DNA of 64,000 bases, taken from Vibrio sp. SNU_ST1. GTDB taxonomy: Bacteria > Pseudomonadota > Gammaproteobacteria > Enterobacterales > Vibrionaceae. Position numbers and translations under genes: made by a program. The stretch lies in contig NZ_CP130749.1 of assembly GCF_030563405.1 (NCBI RefSeq), positions 620,001 through 684,000 of the forward strand, written 5' to 3'. Of the stretch, positions 9,289 to 19,276 are shown in pieces. Every line of letters begins with the position of its first letter. Positions within the stretch are counted from its first letter, which is position 1. Below the pieces are notes generated by a model. It was not told the DNA's origin, ran no database searches, and saw only the letters and a list, made by a program, of their open reading frames with translations.

Positions 9289-9636
9289 ATGTACACGGAT
9301 ATTTTCAAAACAATTACAGACCAAACAGAAAAGCAATTTGAACCGTACTTAAAGTTCAACAAGTTGGTTGCAAAGAACATTCAAACAATGACAGAACTGC
9401 AAATGAATGCGATGCAGACTTATACGGATATGGGGCTTACTCAAATGAAGGCAGTAAGCGAAATCAAAGATGTAAACAGCCTGACAGCTTTCAATAGCCA
9501 GCAACTAGCGGCGTTAACTCAACTTTCTCAGCAAATGATGAGTGACAGTTCAAAACTGCAAGCGGCTGCAAAAGAATTCAAAGACGATGTTGAAACACTG
9601 ACAACTGAAAACTTGAAAACAGTTACACCTGCATAA
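9289..9636 (+). CDS. phaP: phasin, PHA granule surface protein
   Basis: 115-residue amphipathic helical protein of the phasin family that coats polyhydroxyalkanoate granules. It has the phasin N-terminal pattern (FEPYLKFNKLVAKNIQ, MTELQMNAMQTYTDMGL) and no Cys or signal peptide. AGGAG is 5 bp before the ATG. It lies 131 bp after phaA and just before phaC, separated from phaC by a hairpin that may leave phasin mRNA more abundant than synthase mRNA. Confidence 0.92.
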   Translation: MYTDIFKTITDQTEKQFEPYLKFNKLVAKNIQTMTELQMNAMQTYTDMGLTQMKAVSEIKDVNSLTAFNSQQLAALTQLSQQMMSDSSKLQAAAKEFKDDVETLTTENLKTVTPA

Positions 9637-9640
9637 ATTT

Positions 9641-9688
9641 AATCGCCACCGAGTGGGTGCAGTTCTACTGTGACATTCGGTGGCGATT
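9641..9688 (+). promoter_or_regulatory. hairpin between phaP and phaC (partial terminator or processing site)
   Basis: Perfect 12 bp inverted repeat AATCGCCACCGA / TCGGTGGCGATT with a 24-nt loop, followed by only TTCC. It starts 5 bp after the phaP stop and ends about 20 bp before the phaC ribosome binding site. Too weak in T residues for full termination. Confidence 0.65.
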
Positions 9689-9710
9689 TTCCGATTATTG
9701 GAGTCATGTT

Positions 9711-11522
9711 ATGTTTCAACACTTCTTTTCGGACTACCTTGTTAAACTTCAACAAACAAACCAGCAATGGTGGGATAACTTTGAACAAAACAAGGAAGCC
9801 GCACAATCTCCCCTAAATCAAGCTATGCAAGAATTGAATTTTGATGATGCGTCAAAAATCTTCGAGCAAGCCGCTAACCAACCAGCCGTCCTGCTTCAGC
9901 TGCAATCTCAGTGGTGGGAACAGCAGTTAAAGATCTGGCAAAACGCCGCGCTGATGGGCAACACCGAAAGTGTCATCGCTGAAGATCGCAGTGATAAGCG
10001 CTTTATTGATGATGCCTGGAAAAACGACCCGTTCTACAGTTTTATCAAGCAATCCTATTTGTTATTCAGTAAAAGCTACATAGACACCATCAACTCGATC
10101 GAAGGTATTGACGAAAAAACCAAAGAGCGCGTGGCGTTCTTTTCACGTCAGGCTATTAATGCGCTGTCGCCAAGCAACTTTATTGCGACTAACCCAGAGT
10201 TGATGAAACTGACGCTTGAGCGAAATGGTGAAAACCTGCTTGATGGGTTAGAGCAGTTACAAGCAGACGTTGAAGCGAGTGCTGATATACTCAAGATCCG
10301 CATGACCAACAAAAACGCTTTTCGATTAGGTGTTGATGTTGCTAACACGGAAGGTGATGTTGTTTTTCAAAACGAGTTGTTTGAACTGATTCAATATTAT
10401 CCCAAGACATCGCAGGTCAATGCGACGCCTTTGCTGATCGTCCCGCCATTCATCAACAAGTACTACATTCTTGACCTTCGTGAGAAGAACTCAATGGTGC
10501 GCTGGTTACTTGAGCAAGGACATAGCGTATTCATGATGTCTTGGCGCAACCCAGGTGAAGCGCAGAAGGACACTGAGTTTGGTGACTATGTCACGGAAGG
10601 CGTGGTTAAAGCCGTTGCTGCGATTGAAGACATCACAGGTAAAGAGCAAATCAACGCGGCGGGTTACTGTATTGGCGGTACGGTGTTGGCTTCAACGGTG
10701 GCTTACTACGCTGCGAAGCGCATGAAAAAGCGCATCAAAACAGCGACCTTTTTTACCACCTTGTTGGATTTCTCGCAGCCGGGTGAGGTGGGCGCGTACA
10801 TCAATGAGACAATCATCAATGCTATTGAGAAGCAGAACGATGGCAAGGGCTATATGGATGGTCGTTCGTTGAGCGTGACGTTCAGTTTGCTTCGAGAGAA
10901 CAGCTTATACTGGAACTACTATATTGATAACTACCTCAAAGGCAGTAGCCCGATGGAGTTTGATCTTCTGTACTGGAACAGTGATAGCACTAACGTCGCG
11001 GCTAAATGCCATAACTTCTTGCTGCGAGAGCTTTATCTTGAAAACAAACTGATTCAAGACAAAGGCGTGAAAGTGGGCGGCGTATGGATTGATTTGAATA
11101 AAATTAAGATACCAAGCTACTTCATCTCGACCAAAGAAGACCATATCGCGTTGTGGCAGGGGACTTACCGTGGTGCATTGAACACTGGTGGCAACAAGAC
11201 GTTTGTTCTGGGCGAGTCTGGTCATATCGCGGGCATTGTTAACCATCCAGAGAAAAAGAAATACGGCTACTGGTTGAACGACAACTTAGACGACTCTGCT
11301 GACGAATGGCTAAACAACGCAAGTCACAACGAAGGCTCATGGTGGACACACTGGGATCAATGGTTACAAGGCTTTGAAGCTGACGAGAAAGTCGAACCTT
11401 TCAATCAAGGTTCCGAGCTTCACCCTGTGATTGGCAAGGCACCGGGTAACTATGTAAAACAGGTACTTCCTATCGTCGATAAAGAAGTCGTTGATGTACA
11501 GGCTCCGAAAAACGACGCTTAG
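9711..11522 (+). CDS. phaC: class I poly(R)-hydroxyalkanoic acid synthase
   Basis: 603-residue polymerase joining 3-hydroxyacyl-CoA units into PHA at the granule surface. The lipase-like box GYCIGGT places the catalytic Cys near residue 320; the Asp of KEDHIALW and the His of GESGHIAGIVNHP complete the triad. Length and Trp-rich C-terminus fit class I. ATG at 9711 is taken because GGAG sits 7 bp upstream; the upstream GTG at 9657 lies within the hairpin. Last gene of the PHA cluster. Confidence 0.95.
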   Translation: MFQHFFSDYLVKLQQTNQQWWDNFEQNKEAAQSPLNQAMQELNFDDASKIFEQAANQPAVLLQLQSQWWEQQLKIWQNAALMGNTESVIAEDRSDKRFIDDAWKNDPFYSFIKQSYLLFSKSYIDTINSIEGIDEKTKERVAFFSRQAINALSPSNFIATNPELMKLTLERNGENLLDGLEQLQADVEASADILKIRMTNKNAFRLGVDVANTEGDVVFQNELFELIQYYPKTSQVNATPLLIVPPFINKYYILDLREKNSMVRWLLEQGHSVFMMSWRNPGEAQKDTEFGDYVTEGVVKAVAAIEDITGKEQINAAGYCIGGTVLASTVAYYAAKRMKKRIKTATFFTTLLDFSQPGEVGAYINETIINAIEKQNDGKGYMDGRSLSVTFSLLRENSLYWNYYIDNYLKGSSPMEFDLLYWNSDSTNVAAKCHNFLLRELYLENKLIQDKGVKVGGVWIDLNKIKIPSYFISTKEDHIALWQGTYRGALNTGGNKTFVLGESGHIAGIVNHPEKKKYGYWLNDNLDDSADEWLNNASHNEGSWWTHWDQWLQGFEADEKVEPFNQGSELHPVIGKAPGNYVKQVLPIVDKEVVDVQAPKNDA

Positions 11523-11533
11523 CTTGTTTAACG

Positions 11534-11573
11534 TGAGTGGTTGATACCTATTTCTGCTAGGGTATCAGCCACT
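11534..11573 (+). terminator. possible terminator hairpin after phaC
   Basis: AGTGGTTGATACC / GGTATCAGCCACT stem with one G-U type mismatch, starting about 11 bp after the stop; the T tract is poor. Confidence 0.5.
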
Positions 11574-11780
11574 TATATCAGAGGTGCACTGATCAAACGC
11601 ATCAATACCCAAACGCCCAATACCACTTGGGGTGTATCAATACAAATCGGCACAAAAAACGGCTCTACTTGTGCTGTTGCATATACTACCGGTATGTTCC
11701 CGCAATGAAGCATCTCTATTCACCCTAAATTTACCTTCGAGTTGGCAAACTATTCGCTACTTTCATAAGGAGAAGTAGCG

Positions 11781-12743
11781 ATGAATTACCGCATGTTAAT
11801 GACTCTAGGGGTTTTGTTTAGTGCAAATGTATTGGCTGAACTTGATGAACCAGGCTGGGGAGGCGAAGTTGGAGTATTGGTCGGCTTTGGTAGTGAAACC
11901 GATGACTCAGAGGCTGTAAAAAAAGGCAGTTTGAACAGCAAGAGAGAATCGGACTCGAGTGCGCTTGTTGTACCATTAGGACAGTTGCGCTACACATTTG
12001 GTTCAGATAACGACCAACAGGTCTTTATGGGGACCTCGCGTGGCGATATCATTGAAGGTGTTTTTGCTTTTGAATTTGGCTACGCACTGGAATATGGCAA
12101 CGAATCGGTTGTATCGTTCTCTTACCTTCCAACAATCGCAAATGGTGAAGTATGGGAAGATCCGTTCATAGCCAATACTGCGAGGACTAAAACCGATATC
12201 TCTGGTGATACCTTTCGTGTACAACTCGACAACTTGTTAGACATTGGTTTATCGGGTGATTTCGCTGTATACAAGCAAGACATTAAAAATGACAAATCGG
12301 GCGTTCACCTAGGAGTGCCAACAGGTGTACTCCAACGTGACGCTAAAGGCTATTATGCAAGCCTATCTATGGAGATGCCTGTTAGTGAGAGCTCTTTTAT
12401 CGAACCATCGTTGTCTTATCAAAAACACCTTGCAGACGGTGAAGCAGTTTCTTTCTCTCATTACTCTGGCTCGTTGACCTACATAATGATGGTGGATGAT
12501 CATGCATTCTCGGTCAATGCAGATTACAGTCACCGCTCATACGATGCATCTAATCCAGTATTCAAGAAAACACGTGAAGACAATGGATATAGCGCAACGC
12601 TTGGCTATGAATATATGGACGTTATGGGTTGGGAAGACTGGGGATTCAACGCGTTAGCGGGTTATTCTAGTAACAATTCCAATATCGCATTCTACGATAC
12701 CAGCGGATATTTAATGAGTGTTGGTGTTAGCTATCACTTTTAA
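11781..12743 (+). CDS. outer-membrane beta-barrel protein, DUF2860-like
   Basis: 320-residue exported protein with a signal peptide (cleavage after VLA, about residue 19) and a body of alternating hydrophobic/polar strands ending in the outer-membrane signature YLMSVGVSYHF with terminal Phe. The N-terminal GWGGEVGVLVGFG and overall length resemble the Vibrio DUF2860 outer-membrane family. AAGGAG precedes the ATG. Monocistronic with its own terminator. Function unknown; probably a channel or surface barrel. Confidence 0.8.
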   Translation: MNYRMLMTLGVLFSANVLAELDEPGWGGEVGVLVGFGSETDDSEAVKKGSLNSKRESDSSALVVPLGQLRYTFGSDNDQQVFMGTSRGDIIEGVFAFEFGYALEYGNESVVSFSYLPTIANGEVWEDPFIANTARTKTDISGDTFRVQLDNLLDIGLSGDFAVYKQDIKNDKSGVHLGVPTGVLQRDAKGYYASLSMEMPVSESSFIEPSLSYQKHLADGEAVSFSHYSGSLTYIMMVDDHAFSVNADYSHRSYDASNPVFKKTREDNGYSATLGYEYMDVMGWEDWGFNALAGYSSNNSNIAFYDTSGYLMSVGVSYHF

Positions 12744-12772
12744 GTAATTGACGACTTAATCACGATGAGTTG

Positions 12773-12800
12773 AGGGCTAGCATATTTGTTAGCCCTTTTT
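12773..12800 (+). terminator. terminator after the DUF2860-like gene
   Basis: AGGGCTAGCA / TGTTAGCCCT stem followed by TTTTTAC. Confidence 0.85.
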
Positions 12801-12923
12801 ACTGTTTACTTTTTCGGATAGAGGCTGCGACTGAATATGAGTGATGAAGCTTAAATTCAGTCAATGGCGACCAAAACGCCCGGTCGGATTGCCCCGAGGC
12901 TTTGTCATTCAACTTAAACGAAG

Positions 12924-14231
12924 TTAAGCATTGGTATTTGATTTTTCTTCGACCGGTAAATGAAGCTGAGCCAACAAGCCTCCCTCTATTTCCTCTGCTT
13001 CAAGGTGCCATCCTAGCTTCTTACATATTTTCTCGGTTAAATCCTGCCCAAGGCCAAAGCTATCTTGAAATGGCAGATCAAGTTTCTGTGTGTTGATGTT
13101 CTTGATTACTATGCTGTTTTTTTCGAAATAGATATGGATCGTACCGCTATGTGTATATTGGAAAGCGTTACGAATGAGGTTACCAACGACAATTTTGATT
13201 GGAGTCTCTGGAAGTTCCACTGTGGGGGCATGAAGGTAATTGCGGATGATGTCGATCTCTTCACCTTGAATTAAATACTCCAACTCTTCTATCAAATTAT
13301 CTAATAAAGCGACTACCGAAACTAAGCTCTGATTCGGTGGAGTTTCACTCTTTCGGACTAGCCAGAGCATGGTTTCGGTAATTTGCTGCATGTTGCTGCT
13401 CGCGCGGTCGATACGATTGATCGGGCGCTGTAAATCTGAGGGCAGGGAGATGCGCTCTAAGATCTCCATATTTGCTCGTATGATTGCAATAGGCGTTCTC
13501 AATTCGTGACTAGCATGAGATAGAAAACGTTGTTCTCTTTCTACCAAATGCGCATTCTTACTTAGTGCCTTTTCGAGATAAAGCGCAACTCGATTGTATT
13601 CACTGAATTTAAAGTTGGGAGCGGGGTTCGCCAATAGGTCGTTGGACGCGCTTTCTGACCATTTGACGAGTTGTTCGGTTTTTTTTCCTACTCGATAACT
13701 GTAGAGCCAAAGCGCTAATACAATAAAAAATATATAGCCAAGAGCAATGTAGATAATCAGGTTGAAGCGATGATCGAACCACACGTCTAATGTGTCGCCA
13801 ATCAGGCGGTAGTCGTACCGAGCGACTCCGAATACCAGTCGTCCGTCTTCGAGAGCAAAACGGTAGACACCAAAGACAGCCTCTTTCTTGATGTCATTGG
13901 TAACCGTTTCATCAACGAAGACGACAGTGAACTCATCATTAACCAATGTCACATCCTGAAGTACGTCTTTACCATCGACCTTTATGTTAGGCAATTGGTC
14001 ATAATAAAATGACACTACGTAAGATTTAGGTAGTTTGGCCTCGGGATTTATAAGGCGTACTTCGTTAAAGCTCAACCATTCACTGGCGAGTCGCATTTTT
14101 ACTGAATCTTCTATTCCATATTCAAAGTGACGGATTAAAAGTTCTCCGAATAGCAAGGCTGTCAGAAGTGACAAGCCCAAGAAAAAGGTAGTAAGGTGCC
14201 CCCGTATTGGGAAGCTCTTTTTAATGCTCAT
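12924..14231 (-). CDS. sensor histidine kinase of the efflux operon
   Basis: 435-residue inner-membrane kinase with two transmembrane helices (about residues 12-32 and 158-178) flanking a ~125-residue periplasmic sensor. The H-box SHASHELRTP carries the phosphorylated His242; the N-box NLIRNAFQYT and a G-box-like GLGQDL follow. Last gene of the five-gene operon, starting 2 bp after the response regulator stop. It probably senses a pump substrate or envelope stress and controls the pump; the signal is not predictable from sequence. Confidence 0.92.
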   Translation of the reverse strand: MSIKKSFPIRGHLTTFFLGLSLLTALLFGELLIRHFEYGIEDSVKMRLASEWLSFNEVRLINPEAKLPKSYVVSFYYDQLPNIKVDGKDVLQDVTLVNDEFTVVFVDETVTNDIKKEAVFGVYRFALEDGRLVFGVARYDYRLIGDTLDVWFDHRFNLIIYIALGYIFFIVLALWLYSYRVGKKTEQLVKWSESASNDLLANPAPNFKFSEYNRVALYLEKALSKNAHLVEREQRFLSHASHELRTPIAIIRANMEILERISLPSDLQRPINRIDRASSNMQQITETMLWLVRKSETPPNQSLVSVVALLDNLIEELEYLIQGEEIDIIRNYLHAPTVELPETPIKIVVGNLIRNAFQYTHSGTIHIYFEKNSIVIKNINTQKLDLPFQDSFGLGQDLTEKICKKLGWHLEAEEIEGGLLAQLHLPVEEKSNTNA

Positions 14232-14233
14232 GG

Positions 14234-14914
14234 TTACCCTTTGATCCTCAGACCTTGGCCAACGACGGTTTCAATTAACTTAGATTCAAAAGGCTTATCG
14301 ATTTTTTGTCTCAGTTGATAAACCTGCACTTTTATGTTGTTACTTTCTGGTGCGTCATGTGGCCATAAACACTCCTCTATCTCTCTACGAGTAACCACTT
14401 GTGGACTTCGGCGCATGAGGAGCTCCAAAAGCATTAGGTTGAGTCGATTTAAGTCCAAGACTTGCTCTGATCTTGATACTTGATGGCTTTCTAGGTCATA
14501 GACTAAGTCACCTTGTACTAACCTTTTATGTTGGCTACTTCTTCGCTTAGAGAGCGCCTTGATGCGTAAGGCGAGTTCTTTCATTGCAAATGGCTTGATT
14601 AAGTAGTCATCGGTGCCAGCATTGAAGCCGGCTTCTTTGTCTTGCAGCGTATCTTTTGCCGTCAGCATCAAAATAGGCGTATCGTCACCGTTGTCTCGAA
14701 GTCTTTCACAGACAGTAAAACCATCTATTTTGGGTAACATTAGGTCAAGGAGAATAACGTCGTAGTAGTTTTGTTTTGCGAGTGTAAAACCACTTAACCC
14801 ATTGTAAGCATGATCGCATTTGATGTTTTCAAACTCGAGAAACTCTGCAACTGAAGCGGCGAGCTCCTTGTCATCTTCAACTAATAACACGTTGATAGAT
14901 AAGTTAGATTTCAT
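14234..14914 (-). CDS. OmpR/PhoB-type response regulator of the efflux operon
   Basis: 226 residues: receiver domain (residues 8-120) with acidic pair EDD, phospho-acceptor Asp57 in LLDLMLP, TAKD and the Lys of IKPFAMKEL, followed by a winged-helix DNA-binding domain (130-226) ending with the wing RQKIDKPFESKLIETVVGQGLRIKG pattern. It overlaps the pump gene by 11 bp and abuts the kinase gene, so pump and regulators share one transcript. Probably an autoregulatory activator of the whole operon. Confidence 0.93.
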   Translation of the reverse strand: MKSNLSINVLLVEDDKELAASVAEFLEFENIKCDHAYNGLSGFTLAKQNYYDVILLDLMLPKIDGFTVCERLRDNGDDTPILMLTAKDTLQDKEAGFNAGTDDYLIKPFAMKELALRIKALSKRRSSQHKRLVQGDLVYDLESHQVSRSEQVLDLNRLNLMLLELLMRRSPQVVTRREIEECLWPHDAPESNNIKVQVYQLRQKIDKPFESKLIETVVGQGLRIKG

Positions 14915-17900
14915 TTTTCTTAACCCCAGTAAAAGAAACGGATTGTTGGGTAATCATGTTGTGATACAGCTGCTTGATATCTTGTTGAACCATTAGTAAT
15001 ACGGGTACCAAAAGAAGTGTTATTACCGTTGCGAATAAGATGCCATACCCCATTGACGTAGCTGCTGGTATTAAAAACTGAGCTTGAGGAGAGGTCTCAG
15101 ACAGTAAGGGTACTAAGCCAAAATACGTGGTTGCAGAAGTCAGCACAATAGCCCTTAAGCGTCCAGTTCCTGATTCAATTAACGCGTCGTATACGGTATC
15201 ACCGCTCATTATCTTGGTATTAAAGCGTGAGATAAGTAACAGGCTATCATTCACGACGACCCCGGTTAATGCAAGCATTCCAAACAGAGAAAGTATACTT
15301 ATGGGTATCCCTTGGATTAAGTGTCCCATCAAGGCGCCCACAATACCAAATGGAATAGTGCACATGATCAGCAGTGGCTGGAAATATGAGTTGAGCGGTA
15401 TTGCAAGCAATGCGTAGATGCCGATAAGAGCGATAGCAAACACGCTATACAGTGAATTTGATATTTGTTCCTGCTCTTGTTGCTGTCCAGAAAGGACAAT
15501 GTTCAGGTCACGATACTTATTCTGCAACTCTTTAAACAGGTCGCTATCTAGCTTATCAATGATCTCTTCTGGAGAGGCGATCGTTTTATCAACATCAGCT
15601 GTTATCACATTGACTCTGTTACGATTCATTCGTTCAATGTTTTTGGACACATATCGAGTCGATATATTGGCTACCGCATTGAGTGGTACTAACTTACCAT
15701 TGCTCAAGCGAATTTGTGCGTATTTGAGATTATCCAGTGTTTGTCTTTTTGCCCGTGGATACTGAATTTTGACCTTTATTTCATGCGAACCTTCTTGAAA
15801 TTGTTGCACTTCATAACCTTGATAGGCCATGTTGAGTTGTTGTAAGAGATTCGATGTGGTGAGCCCCATCGTTAACCCCATTTCGTTAACTTTAATATCA
15901 ACTTGGGCTTGTGTATTCGCGAGGCTACTTTTTATGCCATGCACACCTTGTACATTATTGAGATGATCTGTCAGTTCACGAGTTGCGTTGCGGATCGTTG
16001 CTTCATTTTGACTTCTTAATTCTACGCTTATTGCTTTATCGCTGATCATATCGGCTAAGAAATTGGCGCTGTCTATGCCTTCAAGTGTTGGGACCATGGA
16101 TTGCCATTCTTTAGCGATAGCACCAGCGCTGATTGGGCGTTGAGTGTTGCTCGAAAGGCCAACAATGATTTGCGAACTGTTATTGGTGGTTTCTACCAAT
16201 ACACTTTGGATTGGCGGTACAGGCAGCGCATATTGGCGCACTAATGAATCATTCAATGATGCCGCCATTTGTTCAACTTTAAGTGTTTCACGTTGTACTA
16301 ACCCGTAACCAGCGTCATCTTCAAAGGCGAGATCTATAGTGATGAAGTTATTAGAAATCTCTGGGAAAAATACCGACTTAAGTTTGCCTGTTATTAGCGA
16401 ACCGCCAACTAGAATACACAGAGAAAAAAAGCCACAAATTACAGCATAACGATAGCGTATAGCCAGTTGTAAACAGGGTTTGTAGAGATGCCAAGTGATG
16501 TATTTGAAACCTCGTAGAACACGCTGTTGAATATAGTGCCATACGGCAGGAATACCACGCGCTGAGGTCGGTTCCATTCGAACTCGAGCAAGGTGAGCAG
16601 GGAGAATTAATTTGGACTCGATGAGTGAGAAAATCAGACAGAAAGTTGCAGCCATGGCAAATTGCGCAAAGATCTTACCTAGTTCCCCTTCGATAAAGCT
16701 GAGAGACATAAAAGCGACGATGGTCGTTAATACGCCAAATGTGGTTGGTGTCGCTACTTTTTGTGCACCAGTGATGGTCGATTCAATGGAGGCGCCGCGC
16801 TTCTCTCTTTGCTCGTAAATGCTTTCACCAATGACGACTGCGTCATCGACGACAATGCCGAGTGCCATGATGAAGCCAAAGGTGGTTAATTCATTAAGGG
16901 TGAGTCCAAAGAAAGAATCCCCCATAAGTACCATAGCACCGGCGAACGTAACTGGTAGGCCAACGGCAACCCAGAAAGCCACACGTATGTTTAAGAGCAG
17001 AGCCAGTAAAATAACAACGAGAGCGATACCTTGAGCACTGTTCTTAAGTAGCAAAGATAAACGGTTTTTAATCGGCTCACTTTGATCATTCCATTGGGTC
17101 AGGTGGATACCGTTCGGCAGTGTCAATTGGTAAGCATCAACGATGGATTTGGTCTCTTGGGCTAGCTGGTTGATGTTTGATTGACCATACATTTTCACCG
17201 TTAAGCCTACTGATGGATGGCCGTTATAACGAGTAATGATGCCGTCGTCGTCAAATCCTAATTCAATATGTGCAACATCCGACAAGAGTATGGTTTGCCC
17301 TGTTGCTGTGCGTTTAATTGGCAGCGAAGCGAACTCTTTCGTACTTCGATGTTGTTGGTCCGCTTTAAGAACTAACGTCCCTTGAGAACCTTTGAGTTGG
17401 CCGGCCGTTTGGGTTAATGATTCTGCTCTAATTTGGCTGACGATTTGCTCCATCGTGAGACTGAAAGCTTGCAATTTGGCCTCGTCAATTTCAATCGAGA
17501 CCTGCTGAGATTTTCGGCCAATGTAATCAACCTTTTGTATTAAAGGAGAGTCTAGGAGCTTGTTTCGTAACTCGTCTAAATAACGCTGTAATGCACCGAT
17601 AGGCACGTCACCAAACAGGTTAATTGAAACAACCTCTTCAAGGTCGGCTTGACGCGTGATCACTGGTTTTTTTGCTTCACTAGGTAAATCGCCAATAGCA
17701 TCAACCACACTTTTTACATCTTGTTGCAGTTTGTCGAGTGAATAGCCACTCGACTTAGTAATGGTTACGGTTGCGCCGTCACTATTCGAACTGCTGTGTA
17801 TCTGTTTGATGCCTTCTACACCTAACAATGAATCTTCTATTTTTATCGCAATGCTTTCTTCAGCCGAGCGGGCGGAGCCACTTTGATATTCGACGCTTAC

Positions 17901-18062
17901 CGTAATATTGGTTGGGGGGAGTGAGGGGAAGCTTTCTACCCGTGATTGGATAACCGAAAAACCACCCGCGACTATGATCAAAACCATTAAAAGATTTGCG
18001 GCAACAGGGTTGTGAACAAACCATGCGATAACACCATGAGTTTTAAGGTTATTGTCCATCAT
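14904..18062 (-). CDS. RND efflux pump, inner-membrane permease subunit
   Basis: 1052-residue proton-driven exporter of the HAE1-like RND family. Twelve transmembrane segments with two large periplasmic loops are evident; helix 4 holds the Asp pair for proton relay (GIVVDDAVV). The N-terminus NPVAANLLMVLIIVAGGF and the IKIEDSLLGVEGI segment are family-typical. The start at 18062 or 18059 overlaps the adaptor gene end; AGAGGTG lies just upstream. Works with the adaptor and outer-membrane channel encoded upstream. Substrates (drugs, bile, organic compounds) cannot be told from sequence. Confidence 0.94.
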   Translation of the reverse strand: MMDNNLKTHGVIAWFVHNPVAANLLMVLIIVAGGFSVIQSRVESFPSLPPTNITVSVEYQSGSARSAEESIAIKIEDSLLGVEGIKQIHSSSNSDGATVTITKSSGYSLDKLQQDVKSVVDAIGDLPSEAKKPVITRQADLEEVVSINLFGDVPIGALQRYLDELRNKLLDSPLIQKVDYIGRKSQQVSIEIDEAKLQAFSLTMEQIVSQIRAESLTQTAGQLKGSQGTLVLKADQQHRSTKEFASLPIKRTATGQTILLSDVAHIELGFDDDGIITRYNGHPSVGLTVKMYGQSNINQLAQETKSIVDAYQLTLPNGIHLTQWNDQSEPIKNRLSLLLKNSAQGIALVVILLALLLNIRVAFWVAVGLPVTFAGAMVLMGDSFFGLTLNELTTFGFIMALGIVVDDAVVIGESIYEQREKRGASIESTITGAQKVATPTTFGVLTTIVAFMSLSFIEGELGKIFAQFAMAATFCLIFSLIESKLILPAHLARVRMEPTSARGIPAVWHYIQQRVLRGFKYITWHLYKPCLQLAIRYRYAVICGFFSLCILVGGSLITGKLKSVFFPEISNNFITIDLAFEDDAGYGLVQRETLKVEQMAASLNDSLVRQYALPVPPIQSVLVETTNNSSQIIVGLSSNTQRPISAGAIAKEWQSMVPTLEGIDSANFLADMISDKAISVELRSQNEATIRNATRELTDHLNNVQGVHGIKSSLANTQAQVDIKVNEMGLTMGLTTSNLLQQLNMAYQGYEVQQFQEGSHEIKVKIQYPRAKRQTLDNLKYAQIRLSNGKLVPLNAVANISTRYVSKNIERMNRNRVNVITADVDKTIASPEEIIDKLDSDLFKELQNKYRDLNIVLSGQQQEQEQISNSLYSVFAIALIGIYALLAIPLNSYFQPLLIMCTIPFGIVGALMGHLIQGIPISILSLFGMLALTGVVVNDSLLLISRFNTKIMSGDTVYDALIESGTGRLRAIVLTSATTYFGLVPLLSETSPQAQFLIPAATSMGYGILFATVITLLLVPVLLMVQQDIKQLYHNMITQQSVSFTGVKKNEI

Positions 18063-19275
18063 TCACCTCTTTAAGTGGTTTGTCCCCAGTGGCAGGATCC
18101 GGGAGGATCCGATTTGATGCGAGTTTGTCCGTATCGTCTGCCTGAGGGCTATCCGAAAGTGCTAATACTTGCATTCCCTCCACGTAGCTAGACAGCGGCT
18201 TTACAACCAAAGTGATGTGTTGATTTAGGTTGCCCTGTTCAAAACCAATCGCATCGATATCTTGAAACAGTGATTGAGTCTTGTGACGGTGAAGTTGACC
18301 TTCTTTGACGTACCAAATATTCCCGTCCGCAGTAATGGAGGAAGATGAAACTACAAAACTATTTGAGTAGCTCTTACCTTGAATGACAACTTTAATAAAG
18401 CTCCCGATCAGCAAAGGCTCTGGCTGTTGAAGAGGGGAGTCTATTTTTAATATGAGGTTACGCATACGTGTTGATTGTTCCACCAGCAGTGAAAGGTGAC
18501 TCGCCCGTGCTGCCCATTGTTGCCCTGAGTCTGAATCTGATGCTGACTGTATTGTCACCGACAGTGCACTCAAATCGGAGGGGAGCTGTTGCCAGTCGCG
18601 TTCCGTGAGCTGAAGATGTACTTCAGCAGTTTCTATGGATTTGATCTGTCCCAACGAGGTTCCGGATGCAACAACACTGCCTGTGGTGACGTTGCTTTGG
18701 CTGACAATGGCATCAAAAGGAGCATGGATGTTCGTGTTGCTTAGTTTTTGCTTAGTATCTTCAACCGCTTGTTGTGCGGCGTTTAATCGTGCCTTTGCTG
18801 CTTTAAACTGAGGTTCTCGCAAAGCGAGGGGACTCGGTGCCTCTTTTATACCTGAAGTTTTCCACTCTTTTTGAGCACGTTGATGTTTGCGTTGTTCTTG
18901 GAAAAATGAAAGTTGTGCGTTAGCTAGCTCCTTTTCTGCGTTAGCCAATAGTACTTGGTAACTGGAATCGTCAATGCGAAATAGCAGGTCACCTTTAGAT
19001 ATTTGTTCACCTAGTCTGAAATTTTTCGCTTTCGAAAGAATCACTCCTGAAACCTGGCTCGTGAGCGTTAAAGTCTCTTCTGGAATTACCTGCCCGTAAC
19101 CTTCAATGGTAGAGCGATGTTGCCCGGAAGCAATGTCGACTGTTGTGACTTTGATATATTGGCGAGGCTGAGCTTCCAGCGCTAACGTTGTTTCTTCGGG
19201 GATTGACTTTACGATGTACATCGCAGTGGCAACAATACTGAGTAAGCCCAAAGCCGTAACAAGTACCTGTTTCAT
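18049..19275 (-). CDS. RND efflux pump, periplasmic adaptor (membrane fusion protein)
   Basis: 408-residue adaptor with an N-terminal membrane anchor (residues 4-22), a split lipoyl domain (about 65-100 and 175-215), a long alpha-hairpin between them rich in Gln/Ala/Lys (KELANAQLSFFQEQRKHQRA) and beta-barrel domains after it. This is the HlyD/AcrA architecture. It is 1 bp downstream of the channel gene and overlaps the permease gene by about 14 bp, indicating translational coupling. Bridges permease and channel across the periplasm. Confidence 0.92.
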   Translation of the reverse strand: MKQVLVTALGLLSIVATAMYIVKSIPEETTLALEAQPRQYIKVTTVDIASGQHRSTIEGYGQVIPEETLTLTSQVSGVILSKAKNFRLGEQISKGDLLFRIDDSSYQVLLANAEKELANAQLSFFQEQRKHQRAQKEWKTSGIKEAPSPLALREPQFKAAKARLNAAQQAVEDTKQKLSNTNIHAPFDAIVSQSNVTTGSVVASGTSLGQIKSIETAEVHLQLTERDWQQLPSDLSALSVTIQSASDSDSGQQWAARASHLSLLVEQSTRMRNLILKIDSPLQQPEPLLIGSFIKVVIQGKSYSNSFVVSSSSITADGNIWYVKEGQLHRHKTQSLFQDIDAIGFEQGNLNQHITLVVKPLSSYVEGMQVLALSDSPQADDTDKLASNRILPDPATGDKPLKEVNDGQ

Positions 19276-19276
19276 T

